Origin: Diphasiastrum complanatum
Lineage: Eukaryota > Streptophyta > Lycopodiopsida > Lycopodiales > Lycopodiaceae
Reading direction: 5' to 3'
DNA length: 64,000 bases
Assembly (NCBI GenBank): GCA_029204225.1
Contig: CM055108.1
Coordinates: 9,359,849-9,423,848, forward strand
The notes beneath the pieces are model-generated. The model searched no databases. It saw only the letters and a program-made list of their open reading frames with translations, and was not told the origin of the DNA. Below, one piece after another: positions 27,301-38,238 of this stretch. Within the stretch, counting starts at the first letter, position 1; the number at the start of each line of letters is the position of its first letter. A program made the translations under genes and the position numbers.

Positions 27301-28650
27301 CATTGAGAATTGATTTTGTTGAAAAATCTTTATCTTTTATGCATGAGAATTCTTTAATTAAGATCAGGGCTAGTTTAAGTGTTGACACTAAAAATGTTAA
27401 CACTTATTCTAAACAGGAACTTAATTCTATTATGAAGAATTCTGATTGTAAAGTTTATTTATGTTTTCATAATGATATCATTTGCTCCAATGATGAAGAA
27501 CTTAACATAAATGCCATGAGCATACCCAGTGAGAACACTACAGAATTTGAAGCCTATAATGAACTTAGGCAGGAATTCAATGATATTTTTTTAGACCTTC
27601 CTATAGGTTTACCACCAGAAAGGACAGTTGATCATAAAATTGACCTATTATAGGATGAGTGCATCGGAAGAGGCTGAGGTAAATAGGCAATTACATGATT
27701 ACCTGAAAAAGGGTTGGGTACAACCTAGTAAGTCTCCTTGGGCATCACCAGTGGTTCTGGTGGCCAAGAAGGATGGGACTATAAGGTTTTGCGTCGACTA
27801 TAAGAAATTGAACAAGGTAACCGTTAAGAATAGATATCCACTGCCGCGGATAAATGATCTAATAGACTATCTTGGTGGTGCTGGGTACTTTACCAAGATA
27901 GATCTAAGATCGGGCTACCATCAGATATGCATTAAGGTAGAAGATATACCAAAAACCGGGTTTTGAACTCGCTTTAGTCACTACGAATTTTTGGCGTTGC
28001 CTCTTGGTTTGACCAATGCACCGGCAACTTTCCAAAGCCGGAGGGCTAAGAGTCCACTAGTGGTGTGGACGAAGGATGAATAATTGTTTTGAGTTGCTTA
28101 AGAAAAGTGTCACTTCGGCACCAATACTAATCATTGGCGATCCTAATAAGACTTTTGTGGTTAGGACCGATGCTAGTAATTATGCTATCGGAGTTGTTTT
28201 GATGCAGGATGGACATCCTGTGGCTTATGAAAGCAAGAAACTCAATCCTGCTCAATCTAGGTATTGTACCTATGAGAAGGAACTGTTTGCAATTGTTCAT
28301 TCCTTGAAAATTTGGTGACATTATTTGTATGGAGCCAGATTTGAAGTTTTGATGGATCATCAGACTCTTCGATATTTCTGTGACGCTATAGTTTTAAAGG
28401 GGAGGCAAGCTAGATGGGCTGAGCTGATGCAAATCTTTGACTTTTCTATACGTTATTGTAAAGGAAGTCAAAATACTCTAGCGGATGCTTTGAGTCGGTT
28501 ACCGGTTATTAATCAGTTGTGCTTTACTGTTATAGAACCGGAGTTGTTTCAGTCTCTTCAAGGACTATATGAGTCCGATCCTTTTTTTGGAAAGTATTGG
28601 CAACAAGTACTTTCAGGGGTCGATTCAGGGTTGCAAGATTCCTCGAATTA
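27301..28650 (+). pseudogene. Chromovirus reverse transcriptase and RNase H with catalytic deletion
   Basis: RT fingers and early palm are clear: [71 protein letters not shown], then LPLGLTNAPATFQ at about 28000-28036. The block that should follow, with the YxDD active site and the thumb (about 100 codons), is absent and the sequence jumps to a WTKD stretch just before RNase H. RNase H follows (RTDASNYAIGVVLMQDG, CTYEKELFAIVHSLKIW, YFCD.. NTLADALSR). TGA stops at 27964-27966 and 28316-28318 sit at expected Arg (CGA) codons. Confidence 0.92.
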
Positions 28651-30027
28651 GGGAAAGACTGAAACGGATTTCCTAATTCAAAACAGAATTTTGTTTCGTA
28701 AAGGAAAGGTGTGTGTACCGGAGAATGACACTGTAAGGGCCCAAATCTTACATGAGTGTCATGATAGTCCATGCGCAGGACATCCGGGTATACAAAGAAC
28801 ACTTGACTTAGTTCGAAGGCAATTTTGGTGGCCTAAGATGAAAAGTCAGGTAGAGGCCTATGTACTTAAATGTACTAAGTGCCAGTTAAAAAAAGCAGAG
28901 AGGCTAAAAGCTAGTGGCCTATTACATCCTTTAGATATTCCTACCGGAAAGTGAGAAAGTATATCTATGGATTTTGTGGTTTAAGGCTTCCACGTACAGG
29001 GAAGGGCCACGATTCGGTTTGGGTCATTGTTGACAAACTTACGAAGTTTGTTCAATTTATCCCAACGAAAACTACAATTAAAGCTTCAGAACTAGCTCAA
29101 CTGTTTGTTGAGAAGCTTTTTCGACTGTATGGGCTGCCTTGTGATATTGTCAGTGACCGTGACCCAAAATTCACTAGGAATTTTTGGCAAGCAGTATTTG
29201 AAAAGTTGGAAACAACTTTAAGTTTAAGTTCTACAGATCATTCAGAATCAGACGGTCAAACGAAAAGGACCAATCAGACGATGGAGGATATGCTTCGAGC
29301 ATATGTGGGCCATCGGCAGTCTGATTGGGCACATTACCTTTCACTAGTGGAATTTGCATATAACAGTGCAAAACATTCAGCGACCGGATTCAGCCCTTTC
29401 ATGCTTATGTATGATTTTCAACCTCGATCACCAATTGGTGTTGGCATGAAAAACCTACGGGTGCAAGCCACAGCTAATTTCTTTGCGGATATGGAAGAAA
29501 TGTTATAGCTGGCTAAAGATAGCATAAGAAGTGCCCAGGACAAGGCAAGGCACTATGTTGATCTATCTCGGAAGCACAAGCTATTCATGGTCAACAACTG
29601 GGTGTTTTTTAGAGTCCCTAGTCACTCTAGGGGCTTGAAAACTATTAAGTGTGCAAAGTTGGCACCTAGGCATTGCGGTCCTTTTAAGGTTATCCAAGTG
29701 ATAAACAAGGTCGCATACAAACTAGAACTTCTAGCTAACGTTGGAATTCATCCTGTTTTTCACGTTAGTAAGGTGAAACCCTCGTTGGGGGTTGGGGAGA
29801 CCCTGGTCCCTGTGGAAGATCTAGTGGAACTTCTTCGTGATGAGTCCGTGAGTGGACCACCTGAACCCGAGGCAAATGTTAATAGCCGGCAGAGAACTCT
29901 ACGGAGTAGAGTGCTTCGGGAATTTTTAGTCAGGTGGAGGGGCAAATCAAAAGAGGAGGATACCTGGGAAAAGGAGGCTGATCTCCAGAAGAATTTTCCA
30001 AATTTTTCCCTACAAGGAAAAATTTAA
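28651..30027 (+). pseudogene. Chromovirus integrase with chromodomain
   Basis: The zinc-binding HHCC region lies at about 28755-28885 (HECHDSPCAGHPG, CTKCQ). The core has the first Asp near ISMDF, the second in VSDRDPKF (about 29150) and, 36 residues on, a Lys where the catalytic Glu belongs (SDGQTK instead of the usual GQTE). Stops: TGA at 28952-28954 at an expected Trp, TAG at 29506-29508 at an expected Gln. The C-terminal part (29587-30027) has GPFKVIQVINKVAYKLEL and PVFHVSKVKP, then a chromodomain (EFLVRWRGKSKEEDTWE), which in this clade directs insertion to heterochromatin. Confidence 0.93.
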
Positions 30028-30043
30028 GTTTAGGGGGAAGGAA

Positions 30044-31123
30044 TGTGACATACCTATGTAACTAGCAGTACTTTAGACCCCTAATAGTCCATTTAGTGTT
30101 GGGGGCTATATGGCAAGGTACCCTTAGGATTAAGGGTAGGTGCCCTTGGATAAGGGCATGCAAGTGACTATACCTTAGTTGGAGGTATGGGGTCACGTGA
30201 CCCTTGGATAAGGGGTACCCTTACTATTAAGAGTAGGTGTCTTAGATTAAGGTACTAGTGTCCTTGATTAAGGGCAGGTAGGTGTCTATGCCTTGGATGG
30301 AGGTATGGAACCTAGTGAGGTGTTAGAAAGTCATTGGATGACTATTTTTCTAAACCTTGGGCCTCAACCTTGAACCATATCACTTTATTGGTCTAGGACC
30401 AAAGTATACTTGCACAACTTTGGCAATGGGACCTAGTAGGAGGGTGCCCTTCTGAAGTGTCCATTGAGTCCCCAACTCCCACAATAAAGGCATTCAAAGA
30501 GTCATAGGTTATGGAAGGAGTCTCTTGACATTCCATAAGCCTATGGAGGCTCTTGGAGATTCTTTAACTCCCCTAGGCTTCTCTCTCTCTCATTGGATGA
30601 GCATGGAACTCCATAGTGCATTGGGGGGTCCATGGGCCATCTGTATGAGGGTAGTAGGGCGCCCATTGTGGAGGAGAGATCTCTCTTGTTTGCTTGGCTT
30701 ATGCTCTAGTGTTGCTACTAGTGTGTAGAGTGCTTTCTTGTAGTAGTATGCTTGAGGTTTGGATCTTGCTTATGGTATGGGACATAAGTAGGGTTTGGAT
30801 CTTGAGTATGCTATAGAGTGTTGTGGTATGCTTGTGATTTGTTTATGGTTAGCAGGGGGGTGCTAGATAGGTCTTGCTTGGAGCTTGGATCTAGCTATGG
30901 TTGGGTGGTGAATACTTGAGGCCAGCTTGTTATCTATCTTTGTGTTTAAAGAGTAGAGACACAGGTGGAGGAGAGATCCTTGGAGGCTTGCAGATCCTTA
31001 CTTGCAGGTGGAGGCATCCTAGCTTGGAGTTGGGAAGCATCTTGAAGCTTGCAGGTTGCTTGGAGGACATTTGGAGGCTCTACCTTGGATTTGGAGGACT
31101 TCCCCACCATCTATTTGTAAAAG
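30044..31123 (+). repeat. Chromovirus 3' LTR
   Basis: Begins TGTGACATACC right after the purine tract AGTTTAGGGGGAAGGAA and ends TTTGTAAAAG, the same end that abuts the PBS in the 5' copy. The U3 part (30119-30270) has a cluster of short hairpins and the palindrome GGTCACGTGACC (30191-30202) with a G-box core. Confidence 0.88.
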
Positions 31124-31229
31124 TTATATTTACATAATGTACTGGAGTTCAGTATTTGAGACGAATTTTTATGACACGAATACTAAAGAGTCGATTTTTT
31201 GTGAGTTGGAGTGATGCTTAATTCCAATA
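31124..31229 (-). repeat. Start of copia family C 3' LTR, cut by the chromovirus
   Basis: The minus strand reads TATTGGA directly after a purine tract (AAGGGGGG, forward 31230-31240). It mirrors the TCCAACA end of the same element's 5' LTR at 40664. About 100 bp remain before the chromovirus LTR. Confidence 0.6.
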
Positions 31230-31239
31230 ACCCCCCTTA

Positions 31240-32305
31240 AGCTTAACTCCTAGGATCCAGAATAAAATTGAGCAAGTTACATAATGTAATATGCTTTTTT
31301 CTTGACAGAGGCTTAGTCAAGATATCAGCCAACATACTGGCAGTAGGACAGTAACTTAATTGGACATCTTTGTTTTGAACTTCCTCTCTAAGAAAATAAA
31401 ATTGAACTTCAATATGTTTAGTTCTAGAGTGATTTCGTGTGTTCAGAGATAGAGCAATGCAGCTCTAATTGTCACAATAGTAGTATAGTTGGGCTGATTT
31501 GAATGATCATAAGATCTTGAAGTAGTATTTTGAACCAGATGATTTCATTCACTATAGAGGTAGCGACGACATATTTTGATTCTATGGAGGACAAAGAAAT
31601 GTATTTCTGCTTTCGACTGTTCCATGAGATGGGTCCCTCTGCTAGAAAGCAATGATAGCCAAAAGTGGATTTTCTTGTGTCCACATTACCAGCCCAATCA
31701 AAATTAGAATAAGTAGTTGATGTTAGAGCATCCTCTGAATTTCCATCATAACACAAAACATAGTGCTTAGTGGCCTAAATGTATCTTAGTACTCTGAGTA
31801 GAGCCTTCTAGTGAAGTAGGCCAGGATTTGACATAAACTATGACAATGTGCTAACCGTAAATGCTAGATCAGGTCTGGTGCAGAGCATGGCATACATGAT
31901 CAGTCCGACTATCGATTGATAGGGGTATTTTCACATTTCTTTCTTTTCTGCATCAATCTTCGGGCACATGTCCTTTGACAATTTGAATCCTGGGTCCATA
32001 GGCAAGTCTATTGACTTGCAGTTTTCCATGCCATACCTGTAGAGTACACTGGATAGATACCTTTCTTGACTTAGTGTGATACTCCTCCTCACTCTGTCTT
32101 TGTTTATCTCAATTTCTAGAAGGTAGTGTCTTGTATATATCTATTCAGAAAGGTTGTCTGAACATCCATTTGGAGGACTTCCAAATCTTTGGCTGCTACA
32201 AAGGCAAATAAGAATCAAATTGATTGAAGTCTTACTACTGGACTATATGTCTCAATGTAGTCAATCCCATAAGTTTGTTCATATCCTCTGACGACTAGGT
32301 GAGCT
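31240..32305 (-). pseudogene. Copia family C: RT and RNase H part
   Basis: The minus strand from 32305 gives QQAHLVVRGYEQTYGIDY and ETYSPVVRL, then TTFLN, after which the RT core including the YxDD region is missing. RT end and RNase H follow: YQSIVGLIMYAMLCTRPDLAF near 31920-31858, then the RNase H block (STTYSNFDWAGNVDTRKSTF, FLAEGPISWNSRKQKYISLS, IVNEIIWFK) at 31756-31490. It continues the copia sequence at 38239-40590; the two halves were separated by the element at 32306-38233. Confidence 0.9.
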
Positions 32306-32495
32306 TGTTGTGTCGTAGATGTAGCATAGGGGTCCGTCACTGGGAGTGGCAACCTCGCCTTCATCTGCATAGCAAGAAGAGAGAGCGATATGAGAGAGAG
32401 GAGAAAGAGAGTGGAGAGAGGGAGAGAGAGAATGCCTAGGTTAAGAAAGGCTTTGGGGGCTCGAGCGCCTACCCAAAGCTATTCTATCCCAAAGT

Positions 32496-32594
<99 letters not shown>

Positions 32595-33075
32595 AACCAA
32601 GAGAGTTTTCTTAGAATGAGAATGGAAGATGATACAATACAAAAGAAATGGCTCTCTCTTATAGATTTTAGAGCTGAGTCTCCTTCACTCTCATTGGCCA
32701 CTTCATTGGGACAAGGATTCTAATCCAAGCCTTTAAAATAAACACAACTTAAATCTATTGGTGCTAAGAAAGCACAAGGACACTCACATGATTCATGTGA
32801 GTTTTAAGTTGGACCCTTTTAGCTTTTTTATTTGCAACTTGACTTAGGGCCTCTAATGTCATTTTAGAGTTTTAAGCCCCTAGTCTCTTATTCCTAGGAA
32901 TTACAACTTGCTACTTGTGCTGGGTTGGGCTTACACGCGTAGGATGCCAGTGCCCTCGCACTTATTACCCTACTTACAATGTACTGTGGCGGGGCCCACT
33001 AGGTAAGGCTTGGGCAACAATATTTTAAGTGGTGGGACCCACTTGTTTATTATTGTGCAAGAAATACCCACAATA
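32306..33075 (-). repeat. Family 2 LTR (3' LTR in element orientation)
   Basis: 770 bp, nearly identical to 37483-38233 apart from the GA tract and scattered substitutions. It carries a pure GA run at 32498-32588. Confidence 0.92.
32498..32588. repeat. (GA)n microsatellite inside an LTR
   Basis: About 90 bp of uninterrupted GA. The matching stretch of the other LTR (about 37676-37740) is GA-rich but interrupted by GGA and AAGAG units, so the run has expanded or decayed since insertion. Confidence 0.97.
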
Positions 33076-33530
33076 GGGTCCGCGGCCCAAAGTAGTGTCG
33101 GTCCCTCGGCACTAAGCTGCAACTGTCGTGAAGGGACGCTGTTTTTGGTTCTTTTATTGTTGGGACATGGGTGCTTCAAGAAAAGCGTGGATAAAATTCG
33201 CTTACGTAAAACCTGAGGCTTTATTGGATGAGGGCGATTAGGCAAGAACTTGGACTTGCCAGATTTTCAATAATACCCATACGGGTCTGGTGGCCATTTC
33301 GGATAACCTTGTTCAGTGACAATTGGGTAGTCGAGGTATGCCATCGGAGGATCCCAAGATAAATCTTGCTGATATAATGGATCCTCAAAGATTGGCGCAA
33401 CTGGTCCCAACATCATGGACTCCCCCAAATCATAATGTGGATTTGACGTGCTTGCTTGATGCTCTTGTCTTTTCAGGTATTCGAGGTATGCATCAACCTA
33501 ACGACTTTTCTCAACAGTCAATATCATAGA

Positions 33531-35084
33531 TTAAGGACAAGGCTTTGTCATTGTAGGTGCTGGTTCTTGCTGTACAAATGGCCGGTTTGGGCTTGGATTC
33601 CCTGGATTTGGCCTTTGAAGAATGGATATACTCCAAATTGGCGTTGATTTGGGGGTCTGTTGAATTGTGGAACAATTAGACTTTGGTTGAATCTTGCTCA
33701 TTGAGGGGCAATCATCAACTTTAGTCTTCTCTTGGTCATTGCACTTCCCTGTTGAAGGCTGTGTGATGGCACTGTTCCTTGGATCTTGTGTTGAATTGCC
33801 TTCAAGTTGCTCTGTTGACGCTAGTCCCCTTTGTAATTCATCACTAAGAATTCTTTGTAGTGATTGCGCCAAGAGACTTGGTAAAATTCGTTGGACTTCA
33901 TCGGATACCAATTTTGTGACTTCCTCAGTTACCATTGGCATGATAGATTCTACCATCTCTGTCTTCTGTGATGGTTTTACTTGTTTGCCTGAGGGTATCT
34001 TTGCGTACTTTGGGACTTTTGCCAGATTGTCTTCTTCATCACTCGCTTCATAACCCGATGGCACTAAGATTTTTTTTTTATAGTGCGTTCAAGGTGGAAG
34101 GGTCACCACAGGTGCATGTAGGTCTACATAGGCCAAATGCCTCCTGGCTATTTGTGGATTTCTTATCGGACAATCTCGACATGGATGATTAACTCCGCAT
34201 TGTGAACACAAGGGATCAAATGTTGATGGATCCTCTCGATGTGGACATTCAGCATGGCAGTCTTTCCCTCCGCATCCATAGCATCTTATCGAGTGTAATA
34301 CACCATCACTTCACACTGGTAATAGATTCCCCTTAGGATCTTCCACAAAGTAGGCTGATAGGTTGTTATGGTCCTCCATGGAGTTCGGTGACATGCAAGA
34401 GGATATAACCAAAACTTCTACCTTGCCACTGTTTGTTGAAGAAATTCATGATTTAGATGGGTTTATCTGACATCCATCCTTCAGATGAGCTCCTTGTTGG
34501 CTTGATTCTGCTTCTGACCACTGAACCGCTAGATCTGGTTGTAGAACTTGCTGCTCTATATTTTGACCTTGTGAGAAGCGCGGATTCTTGATTGGACACC
34601 TGGTACTTGGATGATCTCCAAAGCAGAAGGTACATTCATCCTTTTCAAGAAACTTAACAGAGCGAGCATAAGCTTGCTGATAGCTTGAACTGCAAGGTTC
34701 TTGGTCTTCTGCTGCACTTGATCTGCTTGACCTTGTTGCACTTTGTTGCCTTGCATGGGATTCCATTCTTGTTGGATCATTGCTCGTTGTCGACCTTTGT
34801 TCCTTTGATTCCCCATCTGGATAGGGAAAATCCTTCTTCTCAAGTGAGATTTCCATCAAGGCAACATCCTTACAAAGTTGTGCAAGCGAAGCATAGGATG
34901 CTAACTCTTCCATACCAGATCTGATCCTTTTGGGTAGTCCGGCATAATATTTTGTCATGATGATCTGTTGGAAAATCGGGGGATCACAATCCTTCACTAG
35001 ATGATAGATCCGATAGGTGTAGTCTCGGATTGTTTTAGCAGGGAACTTTTTTAATTTTGATAATCCTACAAGGGCGGTCTCCAT
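33531..35084 (-). pseudogene. Family 2 Gag-like protein (frameshifted) with CX2CX3HX4C knuckles
   Basis: 35084-34446 encodes METALVGLSKLKKFPAKTIR, then YRIYHLVKDCDPPIFQQI and a capsid-like helical region. A Ser/Gln-rich linker and the knuckle CTFCFGDHPSTRC follow near 34640-34600. Near 34290-34150, in another frame, come CYGCGGKDCHAEC and CSQCGVNHPCRDC. 34064-33531 encodes an acidic, helical region (KTEMVESIMPMVTEEVTKLV) and a Pro/Gln-rich end. Gag is inferred from the DYTYRIYHLVKD-like capsid pattern and the zinc knuckles; no enzyme motif is visible. Two frame breaks separate the parts in this copy, and the true N-terminus may lie a little upstream of 35084. Confidence 0.7.
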
Positions 35085-35538
35085 AGTTCAACACTAGAAT
35101 GTCGCAAAGTAGCTGGTTGGTGAATTGCTTCAAGGTTTGCTCAATGACTCCGGTGTTCCAACTCGTTTTTTTTTTTTTTTGGGAGATGGAGAAGAAGAAA
35201 AAGAGGAGAGAATCAGTAAACGGTGGATTAGTATGGATGAGAATAGAGACAAAAATGAATTTATCTAGTAGAGATGGAGATAGAAGATGGAATAGAGATG
35301 GGACAGAAGAATGATGGATGGATAGTGGTTGATGTGGAGGGCACTGATCGGCTTGATCTGAGGTTCATTCACTTGATTCAGTCCAGGGATGTTGGATCTT
35401 GATGGATAATGTGACTGCAACCTAGATTTGACAAGATCTGATCAGTTTCAGTTGGCTAATAGTGTGATTTTAGCCCATTTTCTTGGGTTTTTTTTTTTTT
35501 CTTTGAGATTTCCTTAGATCTGAGTGAATCTAAGCTTC

Positions 35539-37220
35539 AACCTTCCTACAGTAGCTGTATTTGGACCATTTCTAGACAATGTGAGTTCTGCAAGGGTTCT
35601 TGATGGACAGATTTGTCAGGATCTAGAAAAAACTCAGTTTTTTGGCACTTTTTCTTCAATATTTTAAAATCAAATCATTGGATCTTTACAAAACTTTTAC
35701 AGTAGCCAGATCTAGATTAGATCTATCCATAAAACTCTTTGCAAAGGTTACTTCCCAGTAGATCTCAAAAAATCATGGAAAAACTACAACTTTTTGGGAT
35801 ATTTTGGCAAAATTTTAAGATTTTTTAGGAACAAACCCTTACAGACTGGTATGCACTTGTATCTCAGTTTGATTCAACTGCTCAACAAGCTGTGGGAGTT
35901 ACTTCCCAAGGAAACTTAGAAAATCTTGAAACAAGTGCATTTTTTTGGGGTTTGTTTGCAAAATTTTAAGGTTTTCTGTGAGCAAACCCTCAAAGACTGG
36001 TCTGAAATTGTATCTTAGACAGATTCAGCTGCTCACCAAGCTGCAAGAGTTACTTCCCAAGAAAACTCAAAAAATCTTGAAAAAAGTGCATTTTTTTGGG
36101 GGTTTTTTTGCAAAATTTTAAGATTTTTTGGGAAAAAACCCTTGCAGACTGGTATGTACTTGTATCTCAATTAGATTCAGCTGCTCACCAAGTTGCAAGA
36201 GTTACTTTTCAAGGAAACTCAAAACATATTGAAAAAAGTGCATTTTTTGGGGGTTTTTTTGCAAAATTTTAAGATTTTCTAAGCACAAACCCTTTCAGAC
36301 TGGTATGAACTTGTATCTCAGTCAAATTAAGTTGCTCACCAATCTGTGAGAGTTACTTCCCAAGGAAAATAAAAACTTCTTGAAAAAAGTGCATTTGTTT
36401 GGGGTTTTTTTGCAGAATTTTAAGATTTTTTGGGAACAAACCCTTGCAAACTTTTATGCACTTGTATCTTAACTAGATTCAGCTGCTCACCAAGCTACAA
36501 GAGTTACTTCCCAAGGAAACTCAAAAAATCTTGAGAAAACTGCATTTTTTTGGAGTGTTTTTGCAAAATTTTAGGATTTTTTTAGAACAAAACCTTGCAG
36601 ACTAGTATGCACTTGTATCTCAGTCAGATTCAGCTGCTCACCAAGCTGTGAGAGTTACTTCCCTAGGAAACTCAAAAAATCTTGAAAAAACTACATTTTT
36701 TGGGGTTTTTTGGCCAAATTTTGAGATTTTCTGGGAACTAATTTTTGCAAACTGGTATGTGCTTGTATCTAAGTCAGATCTACTTGCTTACCAAGCTGCA
36801 AGAGTTACTTCCCAGGGAAATTAAAAAATTTGATGTCTGAGAAGGTTCTAGGCCACTTTTTGCTCTTGGAAACCTTCATAGGGGCACTTCTTTTGGGATC
36901 TAACTCTCGCAGACTTCTCTGTGTCCTTGTCTCAGTGAGATGGAACTTTAGAGAGTTCTGCAAAGGTTAGTTTTGAGTTTTAAATTTTTTTTTGATTTTT
37001 ACAAAGGATTTTTGAATTTTTTTGGATTTTTCTCTATTTTTTCAAAATCTGATGGGAACTAATCCTCGTAGGCTTCTATGCAGGTCTGGGATAGTACCTT
37101 GGAGCTGCTACCAGTCATGTGAAGGTTCATGCCCACTGCTTTTTGAGAAATCAAAATCTGATGAGATTTTGCCTCTCTTTTTCCCTCCAAAAACAGATTT
37201 TGAGCTTTTTTTCTGATTTT
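35539..37220. repeat. Tandem array of ~151-bp repeats in the family 2 leader
   Basis: Each unit has AGACTGGTATG.ACTTGTATCTCAG, then ATTCAGCTGCTCACCAAGCTG, AGAGTTACTTCCCAAG, CTTGAAAAAAGTGCATTTTTTTGGGG and TTTGCAAAATTTTAAGATTTT. Unit starts fall at 35843, 35994, 36146, 36297, 36448, 36599 and 36749 (period 150-152). More divergent units continue at both sides (about 35539, 35691, 36911 and 37070). It lies between the PBS and gag, so it would be part of the element RNA leader. Confidence 0.95.
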
Positions 37221-37463
37221 TATGGATTTTATGGATTAGTGAAGGGATTGGGTGCTTGGATATGATCCTCCCACCCCACAATCTCTCCCTACAGTTGAAA
37301 CAAACAAAAAAATCATGAAAAAACGGCAAAAACTAACACTACTCACACTATTCTACCCCTAAAATCCGATTTTTTGGTGAAAATGAATGGTGAGAGAGAA
37401 CAAAAGAGAGGGAGAGAGAGAAAGAGATTAAGAAAACTATGCGGTGAAGGGAGTATGTGGTGC

Positions 37464-37481
37464 TCCTCGGCAACGACGCCA
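37464..37481 (-). promoter_or_regulatory. Primer binding site of family 2
   Basis: The minus strand reads TGGCGTCGTTGCCGAGGA, one base inside the LTR end. It is the same class as the gypsy PBS at 22321-22338, with two differences from the usual TGGCGCCGTTGCCGGGGA. Confidence 0.88.
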
Positions 37482-37482
37482 A

Positions 37483-37700
37483 TGTTGTGTTGTCAATGTA
37501 GCATAGGGGTCCGTCACTGGGAGCGACAACCTCGCCTTCACCTGCATAGCAAGAAGAGAGAGGGAGAGGAGAGAGAGGATAAAGAGAGTGGAGAGAGGGA
37601 GAGAGAGAATGCCTAGGTTGAGAAAGGCTTTGGGGGCTCAAGCACCTACCCAAATATATTATATCCCAACGTAGGAAGAGAGGGAGAAGAGAGAGGGAGA

Positions 37701-37735
<35 letters not shown>

Positions 37736-38233
37736 AGAGACAGAGATGGAGAAACCAAGAGAGTTTTCTTAAAATGAGAATGGAAGATGATACAATACAA
37801 ATGAAATGGCTCCCTCTTATAGATTTTAGAGGTGAGCCTCCTTCACTCTCATTGGCCACTTCATTGGGACAAGGATTCTAATCCAAGCCTTTAAATTAAA
37901 CACAACTTAAATCTATTGGTGCTAAGAAAGCACAACGGCACTCACATGATTCATGTGAGTTTTAAGTTGGACCCTTTTAGCTTTTTTATTTGCAACTTGA
38001 CTTAGGGCCTCTAATGTCATTTTAGAGTTTTAAGCCCCTAGTCTCTTATTCCTAGGAATTACAGCTTGCTACTTGTGTTGGGTTGGGCTTACACGCACAG
38101 GATGCCAGTGCCCTCGCACTTATTACCCTACTTATAATGTACTGTGGCGGGGCCCACTACGTAAGGCTTGGCCAACAGTATTTTAAGTGGTGGGACCCAC
38201 TTGTTTATTACTGTGCAGGAAATACCCACAACA
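37483..38233 (-). repeat. Family 2 LTR (5' LTR in element orientation)
   Basis: 751 bp with perfect TGTTGTG..CACAACA ends, followed by the target duplication GAGCT at 38234-38238. Confidence 0.93.
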
Positions 38234-38238
38234 GAGCT

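Larger units (their letters stand above)
24913..31123 (+). mobile_element. Ty3/gypsy chromovirus, defective
   Basis: Order: truncated 5' LTR (24913-25066), PBS (25067-25078), leader, gag, protease, reverse transcriptase, RNase H, integrase with C-terminal chromodomain, polypurine tract (about 30026-30043), full 3' LTR (30044-31123). PR-RT-RH-IN order and the chromodomain place it in the plant chromoviruses. Stops, frameshifts, loss of the RT active-site block and a changed integrase Glu make it non-autonomous. The 154 bp shared by the two LTRs differ at about three positions by eye, all transitions. Confidence 0.93.
32306..38233 (-). mobile_element. Gag-type, pol-less LTR retroelement (family 2), complete with target duplication
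   Basis: LTRs at 32306-33075 and 37483-38233 share TGTTGTG..CACAACA-type ends (one end now CACAATA). The 5-bp target duplication GAGCT lies on both sides (32301-32305 and 38234-38238), and the copia family C reading frame can be joined across it. The tRNA-Asp-type PBS (37464-37481) shows that the element reads on the minus strand. Its inside holds a leader with a ~151-bp tandem array (35.5-37.2 kb), then Gag-like frames (35084-33531). No protease, RT, RNase H or integrase motif was found. Total 5,928 bp. Confidence 0.88.

Noticed and set aside
32441-32701. Ser/Leu repeat protein on the minus strand
   Set aside because: Translation of the (GA)n tract inside an LTR.
35539-37220. CRISPR-like regularly spaced repeat
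   Set aside because: The whole ~151-bp unit repeats head to tail without unique spacers, the genome is a plant nucleus, and it lies in a retroelement leader; it is a tandem satellite-type array.
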